Shown: positions 53,115 through 63,941, numbered from the stretch's first letter. The stretch is DNA of 64,000 nt from Acidobacteriota bacterium (GCA_016213785.1 JACQZQ010000129.1:27212-91211), one strand, 5' to 3'. Made by a program: numbers and translations. The notes: generated by a model from the sequence alone, not told the origin.

Positions 53115-54224
53115 ATGCTAGTAGATTCTTTAGCAGAAATAGAAGTTTCTTTATCAGGGCGAGACTACTTAATTCAAGTAAAATCAGGGCTTCTAGAACT
53201 TCTAGGAGAAAAAGTAAAAGCAGTAGCCTCACCCTACTCTAGAAAAGTTGTAATTATTTCTAATAAAAAGGTTTTTTCTCTATATGGAGCAAAAGTAATA
53301 GGAAGTTTAAATAATTATTTTGAAAAGACTTATAGTTTTTTAATAAACGACGGAGAGAAGTATAAAACCTTAAGTACAGCAGAAAAAATCTATGGCTTTT
53401 TAATTGAAAATAAAATCGAGCGCCATGACATTATTATTGCTTTAGGAGGTGGAGTAATAGGCGATCTAGCAGGGTTTGCCGCTGCTACTTACTTAAGAGG
53501 AATAAGTTATGTTCAAGTGCCTACATCGCTTCTTGCTCAAATAGATGCAGCTATTGGAGGTAAAACAGCAGTAAATCACCCTAAAGGAAAGAATTTAATA
53601 GGTGCATTTCATCAACCTAAATTGGTTGCTATTGATCCTATAGTACTAGAAACATTGCCTAAGCGAGAATTAAAGTCAGCAATGTATGAAGTAATTAAAT
53701 ATGGAGTGATTGCTGATAAAGACCTGTTTTATTTGCTTAAAAAAGAGAGAACAAAGATTTTATCTAGAGATAAAGATTTACTATCAGAAATAATTTTTAG
53801 ATGTTGCAATATTAAAGCTGGGGTTGTAAGCCGTGATGAGCATGAAAAGGGCGAAAGACGGATTCTTAATTTTGGTCATACTATTGGGCATGCTTTAGAA
53901 ACAGTAACTAATTACCGTAGGTTTAAACATGGGGAAGCAGTTGGTTATGGTATGATAGCTGCCTCAAATATTGCTAGAGAACTAGGTTTTTTAACTGAAG
54001 CGGAAAGACTAGAGATAGAAAACCTGATAATATCTTATGGGCTATTACCGCAAATAAAAAACGTAAACCTAGAATTAGTTTTACAGGCAATGCAACAGGA
54101 TAAAAAATCCTTGGCAGGTCAACTAATATTTGTGCTGCCAGAACAAATAGGACGTGTTATTATTGGGGAAACTGTTCCTGTAGCTTTAATTTACCAGGTT
54201 CTAGAAAAATTACTTATTAATTAA
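53115..54224 (+). CDS. aroB: 3-dehydroquinate synthase
   Basis: A 369-residue AroB of the shikimate pathway, which converts DAHP to 3-dehydroquinate using NAD and a divalent metal. The motifs GGGVIGDLAGFAAATYLRGI, the QVPTSLLAQIDAAIGGKTAV segment, RRILNFGHTIGHALE (metal His) and KHGEAVGYGM (His) are present. Length is normal. It starts four bases after the OPT transporter stop and is probably co-transcribed. Other aro genes are not in the window. Confidence 0.96.
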   Translation: MLVDSLAEIEVSLSGRDYLIQVKSGLLELLGEKVKAVASPYSRKVVIISNKKVFSLYGAKVIGSLNNYFEKTYSFLINDGEKYKTLSTAEKIYGFLIENKIERHDIIIALGGGVIGDLAGFAAATYLRGISYVQVPTSLLAQIDAAIGGKTAVNHPKGKNLIGAFHQPKLVAIDPIVLETLPKRELKSAMYEVIKYGVIADKDLFYLLKKERTKILSRDKDLLSEIIFRCCNIKAGVVSRDEHEKGERRILNFGHTIGHALETVTNYRRFKHGEAVGYGMIAASNIARELGFLTEAERLEIENLIISYGLLPQIKNVNLELVLQAMQQDKKSLAGQLIFVLPEQIGRVIIGETVPVALIYQVLEKLLIN

Positions 54225-54370
54225 ATTAAGTTTTTATTTCAAAATTAAATTAAAAATTTATTAATCTAAATTACTTATAAATATTAAAAAACTCTTTTAA
54301 TGTTAAAATTAAATAAAACTATTTAATTTAATCAAGGAGGCGGCGTATCTAAAAGAACGCTGAAAAAAGA

Positions 54371-54757
54371 ATGGCTAATAAACTTTATCGCCAACGAGTT
54401 AGTGAACGTGGTGAAGGTAATGCAAAATTTATTGCTACATTAAGTGTAGTAGCATTGATAGGGTATATTCTTTATACAATACTTCCTATTTATTATAAAG
54501 AACAACAGCTTAACCATGATGTAAAGGAAGAGACTAGAGTTTCAGCTATTAATGGTCGTGAGCCTAAACTAGTTCAACAATCTATTAAAAAAATAGTTGA
54601 TAATATTGATTTTCCTGTAGATCTTAAAATAGAAGTTACTAAAAAAGGTGAGAAATTAACCACGAAATGTAGTGGGACTGTGCCTATAAGTTTTATAATC
54701 TATACCTATAATTACAATGTTTATGTAGAACAAGTTGGGGATCGTGGTGGGTATTAA
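54371..54757 (+). CDS. Single-pass membrane protein of unknown function
   Basis: A 128-residue protein with a basic N-terminus (MANKLYRQRVSERGEG), one membrane helix at about 20-42 (FIATLSVVALIGYILYTILP) and a periplasmic beta-rich part (about 60-128). The layout resembles DUF4845-like or pseudopilin-type proteins, but I do not recognise a family with confidence. An AGGAGG lies about 30 bases upstream, rather far, while AAAAAAGA precedes the ATG. It ends just before a hairpin shared with dtd. Confidence 0.6.
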   Translation: MANKLYRQRVSERGEGNAKFIATLSVVALIGYILYTILPIYYKEQQLNHDVKEETRVSAINGREPKLVQQSIKKIVDNIDFPVDLKIEVTKKGEKLTTKCSGTVPISFIIYTYNYNVYVEQVGDRGGY

Positions 54758-54768
54758 AAAGGTATTTA

Positions 54769-54800
54769 TTTAACCTGCTTAAAGACCTAAGCAGGTTAAA
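54769..54800. terminator. Two-way terminator between the membrane protein and dtd
   Basis: TTTAACCTGCTTA (54769-54781) and TAAGCAGGTTAAA (54788-54800) form a perfect 13-bp stem with a six-base loop between two convergent genes. The dtd stop codon lies in the right arm. A/T-rich ends on both sides would give U-rich tails in either direction. Confidence 0.75.
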
Positions 54801-55245
54801 ACAACTTGTAACTATCTAATAAAATAGTCACAGGCCCATCATTAACCAATTCAACATCCATCATTGCTTGGAACTTGCCTGTTTGGGTTTTTATTTTCTC
54901 TTCTATTGCTCGACTAATAAAATAGTTATAAAGTTCTTCAGCTAGTGTGGGATTAGCAGCATAGCTATATGAAGGTCTACGGCCTCGGCGACAATCTCCA
55001 AATAAAGTAAACTGGGAAACTACCAATAATTCCCTATCTAAATCTAACAAAGAAAGGTTCATTTTTCCATCTTTACTAGGAAAAATACGTAAATTTATAA
55101 TTTTTTCAAGTAGATAATCGGCATCCTTTTGTTTATCGTTTTGATTAATACCTAAAAAAACTAGTAATCCCAAACCAATACTACCAACTAACTCTTTATC
55201 TACAGTAACTTGAGCGCGAGAAACACGCTGTACAACAGCACGCAT
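54796..55245 (-). CDS. dtd: D-aminoacyl-tRNA deacylase
   Basis: A 149-residue Dtd that removes D-amino acids from mischarged tRNA and so protects translation. It has the start MRAVVQRVSRAQVTVDKE, the conserved SQFTLFGDCRRGRRPSY (catalytic/ligand loop) and the C-terminal NDGPVTILLD (the Gly-Pro motif). The ATG at 55245 lies one base after the atpC stop. A longer upstream frame would overlap atpC and is not used. Co-transcribed with atpD-atpC. Confidence 0.95.
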   Translation of the reverse strand: MRAVVQRVSRAQVTVDKELVGSIGLGLLVFLGINQNDKQKDADYLLEKIINLRIFPSKDGKMNLSLLDLDRELLVVSQFTLFGDCRRGRRPSYSYAANPTLAEELYNYFISRAIEEKIKTQTGKFQAMMDVELVNDGPVTILLDSYKLF

Positions 55246-55246
55246 A

Positions 55247-55657
55247 TTATTTATTTTGTGCTGCTTGTACACGCACTGTAGCACGTTCAACTTTAGCTAA
55301 TGCATCAGTAACATTTACATCTAAATCTTTTTCTGCTGATTTTAATGTACGTTCTGCTGCTTCTAATTCACGTCGAGCGCTCTCTATATTAATATCCTCA
55401 GGTTTTTCTGCTAAGCTAGAGAGAATAGTAACTTTATCTGCAAAGACTTCAACAAAACCGCTTCCTACAACAGCAATTCTTTCTTTTCCTTCATCTTTAT
55501 ACTTTAAGATTCCAGCTACTGCTAGTTGAGAAATAAGTGAAGTATGACCAGGTAAGATACCTACTTCACCATTAAGGGTTGGTATTTGGACTTCTGTGAC
55601 TTCTTGAGAAAGTAGTACACGTTCTGGAGTGATAATTTCTAATTTAAGCTTTGCCAT
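55247..55657 (-). CDS. atpC: ATP synthase F1 epsilon subunit
   Basis: A 136-residue epsilon subunit of F1. The N-terminal beta-sandwich (KLEIITPERVLLSQEVTEVQ, and LPGHTSLISQLAVAGILKY) and the C-terminal helical hairpin (ESARRELEAAERTLKSAEK) are both present, so regulation by the hairpin is possible. It is part of the rotor stalk and couples to c-ring rotation. It follows atpD by 70 bases and precedes dtd. The rest of the ATP synthase operon is not in the window. Confidence 0.93.
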   Translation of the reverse strand: MAKLKLEIITPERVLLSQEVTEVQIPTLNGEVGILPGHTSLISQLAVAGILKYKDEGKERIAVVGSGFVEVFADKVTILSSLAEKPEDINIESARRELEAAERTLKSAEKDLDVNVTDALAKVERATVRVQAAQNK

Positions 55658-55727
55658 AGTTTTACAATTTTTATTAAGATTGAGTTCCCAGGAGACAATC
55701 CTGGGAATAAAATTTAACTTTTAAGAA

Positions 55728-57194
<1,467 letters not shown>

Positions 57195-57359
57195 TTATTA
57201 AGTTTAAATTAGCTTAAAGAAATTAAAGGGATTAAAATATCATAAGGCACCTTTTTTGACTAGCCAGTGCGCCGATCACTAACCTAAGCAGGTCACGCCT
57301 ATAGTTTTATAGTCTATTAATGGAGATAAAAAGAGTTGGTTTTTCTTAGTGAATTTTTC

Positions 57360-57911
57360 TTAAGTAATTAAGTTAGAGTTTATTATCTTTTGCCAATTAT
57401 CCCAGTTTAATCTTCTTTTTTCTGCTACATGTTTATTATATGGATAGTCAAAAAGTATATGTTCCCAAGTAGGAGTAAAGACTCCTTTGACTTCAGGTTT
57501 GTCATCAATTAGCAGATCACCTCTAACCATAGTTTTATCTTTTGTTAAGATAATTCTTTTAGTAAAATCCCTACCAAAATATTTTTCTACCCATTCAAAT
57601 TTTTCTAGCACGCAATTTTCATAATGAGATAAAGGAGATGTACAAATTCTTATGTCATGGCCTTGAGCCGTTAAGCTTTTAATTGCTTCTATAGCGCCTT
57701 TTGTAGGTTCTAGATTACGAAAAAAACCAGGAGCAGAGTAAACAGAGTCAACTTTTTCTATTAAATGTGTAGGGTATTGTTGGCGCATATAGAAAGTTTT
57801 TCGTTCTTCTAAGGGGATAAAAGTTTCTTGAGGAAAAAGCTTTTGCCAAATATTTAAGAATCCTTGTTCAAAATCTGCTAATGGCCCATCCTGATCAATA
57901 AGTATTAACAT
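57360..57911 (-). CDS. 5'-nucleotidase-like HAD phosphatase (NT5C type)
   Basis: A 183-residue HAD-superfamily protein like the cytosolic deoxyribonucleotidases (5',3'-nucleotidase, NT5C). It has the N-terminal ILIDQDGPLADFEQGF (catalytic Asp pair DQD), a small cap region, ICTSPLSHYENC (Thr/Ser motif II) and RGDLLIDDKPEVKG (DD motif for Mg). It would dephosphorylate pyrimidine deoxynucleotides or similar monophosphates. It is transcribed away from the sigma factor gene; start ATG 57911. Family clear, substrate inferred. Confidence 0.85.
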   Translation of the reverse strand: MLILIDQDGPLADFEQGFLNIWQKLFPQETFIPLEERKTFYMRQQYPTHLIEKVDSVYSAPGFFRNLEPTKGAIEAIKSLTAQGHDIRICTSPLSHYENCVLEKFEWVEKYFGRDFTKRIILTKDKTMVRGDLLIDDKPEVKGVFTPTWEHILFDYPYNKHVAEKRRLNWDNWQKIINSNLIT

Positions 57912-58062
57912 ATTTATAAAACCTTTGTTTACATTGGTATAGATCTTAAGCTAACTTTAGAAGCGTAAGTATAAACTATTTTTGGAAAAACTTTTAAACG
58001 CTTTTATAAACCCTCAAGTATACCTTTATGAAAAGAGCAATGACTACTTAGGAGCAGAGTTA

Positions 58063-58704
58063 ATGCACGAGGAGTTAATTAATAGCTTTGCAATGATGAT
58101 AGAGCAAGAATATGGTGATAAGTCTATTTCGGCTTCATCAGCACATGCACAATCACTTATTGCACAAGCTAAACTAGGCGATACACAAGCTTTTGAACAA
58201 CTCTTAATTCGTTATCAAAGGCAAGTTTTAGGCACAGCCATAAGGCTTTTAGGTAATATAGATGATGCTCAGGATGCTGCTCAGGAAGTGTTTCTTAGAC
58301 TGCATAAATATCTATATAAATTTGATGAAGAAAAGGAATTTTTACCTTGGCTTTATCAAGTGACTACTAATACTTGCAGAGATATAGCAAGAAAACGTGC
58401 TCGTGCTAGCACAGTTTCCTTAGAACAAGAACAGGCAAACGGAAAATTAGATAATATTGCTAGTAAAGAAGATATAGAAATAGAACTTAATATAAGTCAA
58501 GAGAAAAAAATTATTTCTGATGCACTAGAAAGTTTATCTGAAAGAGAGAGAACAGCAATTGTTTTAAGAGATATTCAAGGGCTTGAAACAAAAGATGTTG
58601 CACGAATTTTAGGCACTGCTGAGGCTACAATACGTAGTCAAATTAGTATGGCAAGAATAAAAATCAAAAAATATCGAGATAAAATTCTTAATAAATTAAT
58701 CTAG
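58063..58704 (+). CDS. ECF-type sigma-70 factor
   Basis: A 214-residue extracytoplasmic-function sigma factor. Region 2 is QLLIRYQRQVLGTAIRLLGN with the -10-binding segment DAAQEVFLRLHKYL, and region 4 shows LSERERTAIVLRDIQGLETK with the HTH DVARILGTAEATIRSQISMA. The ATG at 58063 follows GGAG by eight bases; an upstream TTG (57982) would add 27 residues and is less likely. It is followed by genes for a VWA protein, a zinc-finger anti-sigma-like protein and a secretin-like protein, so it probably controls this cluster. Confidence 0.88.
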   Translation: MHEELINSFAMMIEQEYGDKSISASSAHAQSLIAQAKLGDTQAFEQLLIRYQRQVLGTAIRLLGNIDDAQDAAQEVFLRLHKYLYKFDEEKEFLPWLYQVTTNTCRDIARKRARASTVSLEQEQANGKLDNIASKEDIEIELNISQEKKIISDALESLSERERTAIVLRDIQGLETKDVARILGTAEATIRSQISMARIKIKKYRDKILNKLI

Positions 58705-58734
58705 AACTGATTTTTCAATAAAGAGGGTAAAGGC

Positions 58735-60276
58735 ATGAAACTAGTAACAAAAAATGTTTGTATAAGTGTAAAAATAATTTGTTTAGTAATGACACTAGCA
58801 GCTTATATAACTCCTATTTATGCTCAACAAGGAACCTCTTCGTCTTCAGTATCTCGTACTAGAGATAATGCTAATAATAGCGCTAATAGTAGAGTTCCAA
58901 AAGTAAATAGCTCTAGTGAGCTTAAGAATAGTTCACCCTATCCATCAAATAATGCAAATAATTACAATTATGCACCAACTATACTTCGCTCAAGTGAGAT
59001 ACGAGTAGAAGAATTTGTTAATTACCATAAACATCAATTGCCTCTACCAAAAAGTGGAGAAATGGTAGCCTTAGATGTTCGTTGGGGAAATGAGCAGATT
59101 TCAAGTACATCAAAGGCTGTTCTACAGATTGGCTTTAGAACTCCTTCAGTAAATGATCGTCAGGATTTGCCTCCAGCTAATTTAGCTATTGTTATTGATC
59201 GTAGTGGGTCAATGAAGAGTGATTATAAACTGGAAAAAGTTAAAACTGCACTTTTAGTTTTTGTTAAACAATTAAAGGAGCAAGATATATTATCTTTAAT
59301 AGTTTATGATTCTTCAGCCCAAGTTATATGGCCGGCAACACATATGACTTCTAGTAGTAAACATAGATTAAGTAATATAATTAGCTCTATTTATACTGGT
59401 AGTAACACAAATTTACATGGAGGATTAATTTTAGGCTATAAAGAAGTATTAAAAAACTTTCGTGAAAAGGCTACAAACCGAGTAATTTTATTAACAGATG
59501 GTATTGCTAATGAAGGAGTAACAAATCCAGAAGAAATAGTGGCAGACTCGCGAAGTTTTAATAATAGAGGTATTGATCTTTCTACTATAGGAGTAGGTAG
59601 AGATCTTAATGAATCTTTGTTAAGCCGATTAGCTAAAAGTGGTCGAGGACTTTATCATTTTGTTGCTGATTCTGATGATATAAATAAAGTGTTTGTTAAA
59701 GAAGCGGAAAGCTTAGTTGCACTTGTAGCAAAAAGAGTAAGAGTTGATATTGAGTATGATAAAGCATTACAACTAGATAAAGTTTATGGGTATAAGCCAA
59801 ATTATAGAGAAAATGGGGCTAGTATAACTTTGGATAATATGAACTATGGTCTTACTCAAGTTATTATGATGGAATTTACTTTAGATTCAAAAGTGCCTCT
59901 ATCATTAAAGTCTGCTGCTGTAAAAGTAGAGTTGTTTTATGAGACTTCTGATAGTGATGATACTGTAGTAAAATCAGAAAGAACTTTTATTAAATTAACA
60001 GAAAAGCATAACCTTAACCCTTTAGTTGATAATGAAGTAAAAAAGAATTTTACTATTGCTTCTTTAGCTCAGGCTATTAAGGATATGGCTGCTTTTTATG
60101 AAAGAGGTTATTATAGTGAATCTAGTAATGTTGTTAAAGTAGCAATTAAAGAAGCCTATAGTCTCTATCCATCAATGAATGATAGAGATATAACTTATAT
60201 TCTAAATATCCTCAAAGATTATAATAGACGTTTAATAAATGATTCTGATGTAGAAACTTTTGGCGAGGAGGAGTAA
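58735..60276 (+). CDS. Secreted VWA-domain protein (YfbK-like)
   Basis: A 513-residue protein with a signal peptide (ISVKIICLVMTLAAYITPIY) and a Ser/Asn-rich linker. Then comes the YfbK-like N-terminal region (EIRVEEFVNYHKHQLPLP) and a VWA domain with a metal-ion site (VIDRSGSMKS, then TNLHG and LTDGIANEG). The C-terminal about 180 residues are beta-rich. It lies between the sigma factor and the anti-sigma-like gene, with its TAA overlapping the anti-sigma ATG by one base. It may be a sensor or effector of the sigma system or a surface protein. Function inferred. Confidence 0.8.
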   Translation: MKLVTKNVCISVKIICLVMTLAAYITPIYAQQGTSSSSVSRTRDNANNSANSRVPKVNSSSELKNSSPYPSNNANNYNYAPTILRSSEIRVEEFVNYHKHQLPLPKSGEMVALDVRWGNEQISSTSKAVLQIGFRTPSVNDRQDLPPANLAIVIDRSGSMKSDYKLEKVKTALLVFVKQLKEQDILSLIVYDSSAQVIWPATHMTSSSKHRLSNIISSIYTGSNTNLHGGLILGYKEVLKNFREKATNRVILLTDGIANEGVTNPEEIVADSRSFNNRGIDLSTIGVGRDLNESLLSRLAKSGRGLYHFVADSDDINKVFVKEAESLVALVAKRVRVDIEYDKALQLDKVYGYKPNYRENGASITLDNMNYGLTQVIMMEFTLDSKVPLSLKSAAVKVELFYETSDSDDTVVKSERTFIKLTEKHNLNPLVDNEVKKNFTIASLAQAIKDMAAFYERGYYSESSNVVKVAIKEAYSLYPSMNDRDITYILNILKDYNRRLINDSDVETFGEEE

Positions 60277-61058
60277 TGAACTGTATAGATTTTCAAAAAC
60301 AAATAGCACTTTATGTTGGTGGAGATATTTTAGAAAAAGATTTAATAATAGTAGAAAAACATCTAGCTGTTTGTAAAACTTGTAGAGTCTTTATGGTTGA
60401 GCTTCAAGAAAGCCAACTTTCATTAGTTAAATTTGGAGACATAGATTTACCAGAATCAGTTTTTACAAATTTACGTGCGTCAGTTTTATCACAAATTGCT
60501 ATAAGTAATCAGAAAATAAGCTGGTGGCAACAATTTTTTAGTTTTTTCTATAGTTGGAGATATGCCTTAGTTACTAGTGCATTACTTCTAACAATAAGTA
60601 TTCCTGCTTATTTTTTATTCTTAAACTCTAGTGAAACTAACAATACTAAACAAAGCGCTAAAGAAAATAGCAAAGTGTTAAAGAAAGCAGATTTAGAAAA
60701 TTCTACAAAGCTTAAAAAAGATGAAATAAATAGAAAAAATGAATCAAATGATTTAGTAAAATTAGAAAGTCAAACAAAAAAATTTAGTAATACTAAACTA
60801 AAGTCAAACACTAAAATTTTTCATAAAGTAAGTAAAATAAATCAAATAAATAAGGAGATAAATGTTTTAGATAATAATATAAATAATAATCAAGAAATAG
60901 TAAAAAACATTAACTTAAATGAAGAGTCTAGTTTAGCTATTAGAAATATAGCAGAACCTCAAGTTAAAATGGAAATACAAACTAGTAACCCAAACATCCG
61001 CATTATATGGTTGGTTAATAAAGAAGAGAAATCTTTAGAAAAACGAACCAATAGTTAA
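60276..61058 (+). CDS. Anti-sigma-factor-like membrane protein with zinc-finger N-terminus
   Basis: A 260-residue protein. The N-terminus FQKQIALYVGGDILEKDL, with the zinc site HLAVCKTC (HxxxCxxC), is the anti-sigma zinc-binding (ZAS/zf-HC2) type. A membrane helix follows at about 100-120 (ALVTSALLLTISIPAYFLFL), then a Lys/Asn-rich, low-complexity C-terminal region outside the cytoplasm. It would hold the ECF sigma at the membrane until a signal releases it. It starts one base inside the VWA stop, so it is translationally coupled. The long charged tail is unusual. Confidence 0.8.
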   Translation: MNCIDFQKQIALYVGGDILEKDLIIVEKHLAVCKTCRVFMVELQESQLSLVKFGDIDLPESVFTNLRASVLSQIAISNQKISWWQQFFSFFYSWRYALVTSALLLTISIPAYFLFLNSSETNNTKQSAKENSKVLKKADLENSTKLKKDEINRKNESNDLVKLESQTKKFSNTKLKSNTKIFHKVSKINQINKEINVLDNNINNNQEIVKNINLNEESSLAIRNIAEPQVKMEIQTSNPNIRIIWLVNKEEKSLEKRTNS

Positions 61059-61159
61059 AAAATAGCTAAAAAGTAAAATTTTTAGTCCCACGTTCTAAAA
61101 TACTTATACAAAGCCTAAAGCTTTAGGCTTTCTCACCTAATATAGTTTTGGAGGCAAAA

Positions 61160-61999
61160 ATGCGATTTTATATTATTTTATTCTTATTATTTTCTTTGTT
61201 TTCAACAAATGCTTATGGGCAATCTGCTGGTAGACCAACGCCAGCACCTGTAGCTACAACTACAGCAACACCTGAGCCAGAAAGGTTTCTTAATAAAGAC
61301 CTTAAGACACAAATTTTTGAGATTAAGCATCGTGATCCATTAGCTTTAGTAAAGGTCTTAAAAGGACTTAGTAGTGATGATAGAGGTACTCAATTAACAC
61401 CAGATAAAGACTTTAAGACTATTACTGTTAGAGATTATCAGGAAAATATTACTGTAATGGAAAGAGCTATCTCTAAATTGGATACACCTGAAAAGCTTCC
61501 TGCTAATCTTGAAGTTCAACTACATATTATTGCTGCTTCGCGTGGTGGAAAAGAAAAAGGGCAAGTACCAGAAAACTTAAAAGATATTGTTACTGAGCTA
61601 CAAAAAAATATTAACTATGGTAATTATCGCTATGTAACAAGCATCTTAAACCGGGTTCAAGATGGAAATACTCTAGAATCAAGTGGATCTACAGACCCAT
61701 TTTTTCCAATGCCTGATCTAATTGGTAAAACAGGTTATAGCTATTTATTACGAAACATTAAATTAGGTATGGATGTTTCTGGTAATGAAGTAGTGCAAAT
61801 TAATAGTCTTTCTTTTGGTGTAAGAGCACCTGTGGCTATTGTTAAAAAAGATGGCACTATAAGTTCAGACTATAAGGATGCAACTATTAATACTAGTTTA
61901 AGCCTAAGAGAAGGGGAAAAAGTCGTAGTTGGTACAGCTAATATAGGAAGTTCAGACGATGCTCTTATTTTGGTTATTTCAGTAAAGAAAATTAAATAG
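61160..61999 (+). CDS. Secretin-like (short N-domain) secreted protein
   Basis: A 279-residue protein with a signal peptide (RFYIILFLLFSLFSTNAYGQ) and a Thr/Ala/Pro linker. A domain follows with TQIFEIKHRDPLALVKVLKG and KDFKTITVRDYQENITVMER, like the N-domains of type II/III secretins. The C-terminal half (LLRNIKLGMDVSGNEVVQIN, then SLSLREGEKVVVGTANIG) has the strand pattern of a secretin-barrel start, but there is no full barrel. It may be a secretin-related periplasmic protein or pilot. ATG at 61160 after GGAGG. Last in the sigma-factor cluster, ended by a 16-bp hairpin. Confidence 0.7.
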   Translation: MRFYIILFLLFSLFSTNAYGQSAGRPTPAPVATTTATPEPERFLNKDLKTQIFEIKHRDPLALVKVLKGLSSDDRGTQLTPDKDFKTITVRDYQENITVMERAISKLDTPEKLPANLEVQLHIIAASRGGKEKGQVPENLKDIVTELQKNINYGNYRYVTSILNRVQDGNTLESSGSTDPFFPMPDLIGKTGYSYLLRNIKLGMDVSGNEVVQINSLSFGVRAPVAIVKKDGTISSDYKDATINTSLSLREGEKVVVGTANIGSSDDALILVISVKKIK

Positions 62000-62048
62000 G
62001 CTATGTATGTTTTTGGAAAACTAAAAAGATAAAATTTAATTCTATAAC

Positions 62049-62088
62049 TGGCACTATAGAAACAAAACTGTATGTTTCTATAGTGCCA
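62049..62088. terminator. Perfect 16-bp hairpin, convergent terminator
   Basis: TGGCACTATAGAAACA (62049-62064) and TGTTTCTATAGTGCCA (62073-62088) are exact complements with an eight-base loop. It lies 50 bases after the secretin-like stop and 23 before the di-haem protein stop, an ideal position for a two-way terminator. A/T-rich flanks follow on both strands. Confidence 0.75.
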
Positions 62089-62110
62089 AATGTTTATAAG
62101 AAGTTAGAAC

Positions 62111-63331
62111 TTATAAAGATCTAAGGAAGGCAGCAAGTTGATTTTTCTGAGTTTGGCTAAGCGTTAGATAAAGCACAGTAACGGCTGTAGCCTCACCACG
62201 ATGGCGCAAAATAGCATCATTAAAGGTTAATGATTCACCATCGTGCATTAAGCGGTTTCTAGTACGAACTCCCCATAAAGGTGCTGTTCTCATTTTATTC
62301 CTTGTTGAATTTCCACCATTTTGAACAATACCATCACCTGTTCCTATATCGTGTAAAAGGAAATCCCCAAAAGGATGAATAATTTTATTGCCTAAGGCTG
62401 GTGGTACTCTAAATTGTCCTCCGTTGATTACTGTTCCTACAGGGGCAGTAGTAATATTTCGTACATGGCAAACATTACAACCAATTTGGTCAAAAATACG
62501 TGAACCTGCTTGAGCCTCAGGTGTTGCTGCTAGTTGTGTATCTCTTGAAGGTGCTTTAGTTGCTCTCATAAAACGAGCAAAAATAAGTACATCTTCTCCA
62601 TCATCTTCAGGGTCAGCTACATTGTCAAATGCTGCAACTGAGTTTCCTTTAGAAGTGTTTTCTACAGGTTGTAACGGAGTTGTTATACCCATTTCATTTA
62701 AGTATGCATCAGCAGCAAATGAGACTAGGCTTGCATGTTGATTTTTCCAACCAAAACGTGCTACTCGTAGGGCATTGTTAGCTTCTAATACGGGGACAGC
62801 TATAACTTGGCCGCTAATAAACCCAAGGCTTTGTATAGGTTGTTGCTGTGCAATGGCAATAAGGGTATTATCTGCAATAGCTTCAACAAAACCATCTCCT
62901 AAAGTATTAAGCGAGGTTCTAAAAGTACGTACATTTTCGCTATCAGCAACTCGTTCTTGTATAGAGGCATGTATAGCTCGATCATTGATTAATGAACCAC
63001 CTGCTGCTTCTGTAAAGTTTAGACCATCAAATCTACCTGCTCTTAATTCTGTAATTTGGCTTATGGCTCCTGTAACAGGGTTTTGATGACATTCTCCACA
63101 GGATTGAGCGTTGTAAACAGGCCCTAATCCATCGGCAATAAATTCCTGTTCTGCAAATGTATCTCTATCAGAGTCAAAAACTTCTTGTGATACTAGCCCA
63201 TTAGTTAGATTATCAAAACCTGTGGGAGCTTCAGTTGGCCCAGATTGTCCTTCTACCTTGTATGTAACCATACTAATGAAAATAAACACCACTGCGAAAA
63301 ATGCAAAGATGGAAACTTTTAATGGTTTCAT
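62111..63331 (-). CDS. Di-haem oxidoreductase (DHOR/thiol-oxidoreductase-like)
   Basis: A 406-residue secreted di-haem c-type cytochrome. After a signal peptide (VSIFAFFAVVFIFISMVTYK) it has two CxxCH haem sites, CGECH in the N-terminal third and CNVCH at about 285. It also has AEQEFIADGLGPVYNAQSCG, typical of the DHOR (PF06537-like) family, and RTAPLWGVRTRNRLMHDG with a likely axial Met. These proteins are related to MauG/BCCP-type peroxidases and may act in periplasmic redox or peroxide handling. It is convergent with the secretin-like gene. Substrate unknown. Confidence 0.85.
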   Translation of the reverse strand: MKPLKVSIFAFFAVVFIFISMVTYKVEGQSGPTEAPTGFDNLTNGLVSQEVFDSDRDTFAEQEFIADGLGPVYNAQSCGECHQNPVTGAISQITELRAGRFDGLNFTEAAGGSLINDRAIHASIQERVADSENVRTFRTSLNTLGDGFVEAIADNTLIAIAQQQPIQSLGFISGQVIAVPVLEANNALRVARFGWKNQHASLVSFAADAYLNEMGITTPLQPVENTSKGNSVAAFDNVADPEDDGEDVLIFARFMRATKAPSRDTQLAATPEAQAGSRIFDQIGCNVCHVRNITTAPVGTVINGGQFRVPPALGNKIIHPFGDFLLHDIGTGDGIVQNGGNSTRNKMRTAPLWGVRTRNRLMHDGESLTFNDAILRHRGEATAVTVLYLTLSQTQKNQLAAFLRSL

Positions 63332-63941
63332 GGTTTTCTCCTAATTAGGTTAAAGGTTAAAAGTTAAAAGTTTTTACTTTTAAAGACAGCAACTTTGGAC
63401 TAACAAATTCTTAAACCCCTTAATTTATAAGAGCTTTAAGCCATTATTGCCCAAACGGTATTCCTAAAAATTTCTTGACTGTTTAAGAAAACAGCCTATT
63501 TGTTATGTTGTAAAGTTTTATGGGACATCAAAAGCACTTATACTTGTAATATGCACATTACAAGTGTTTAGAACTTTAATGCTTGTAGTTATTTAGTAAG
63601 GGCATTAATAAGTAAACTTCCTTGTTCATAACTTATTTATGCGAGAAGTGCTAGGTTATTTCTCTTAACTTAACTTAATAGTTTAGTATTAACCGAAACG
63701 CAAAAACTTAAATAAAGAGCTAATATTTATTTGAGGAATATGGGGTTATTTTTATTAATGGTGTTTGTAGAGTTGCTATATAAAAACATATTTCATATAC
63801 TGTGTCAAGGCTTAGATGTTTAACCGTAGCAAAAAGTACATTAGTGCTAGGAAAATACCTTAGTCCAAGTTGCGACCATAGTTGAAAAGAAAGAGAGTAG
63901 TCCATAAACTTTTCAAAAGAAAAAAATAAGGAGAAAAGAAA
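63332..63941. other. Divergent intergenic region with inverted repeat
   Basis: A 610-base gene-poor stretch between the di-haem protein (minus) and the partial gene at 63942 (plus). ACTTGTAAT (63542-63550) and ATTACAAGT (63557-63565) form a 9-bp perfect dyad with a six-base spacer. TTAAAAG/CTTTTAA near 63365-63385 is a weaker stem close to the di-haem start. A 61-codon minus-strand frame at 63720-63905 has no ribosome-binding site or coding features and was not accepted. Confidence 0.5.

Noticed and set aside
63720..63905. A 61-codon minus-strand frame in the last intergenic region
   Set aside because: No ribosome-binding site, unusual composition and no similarity recognised; it is best read as non-coding.
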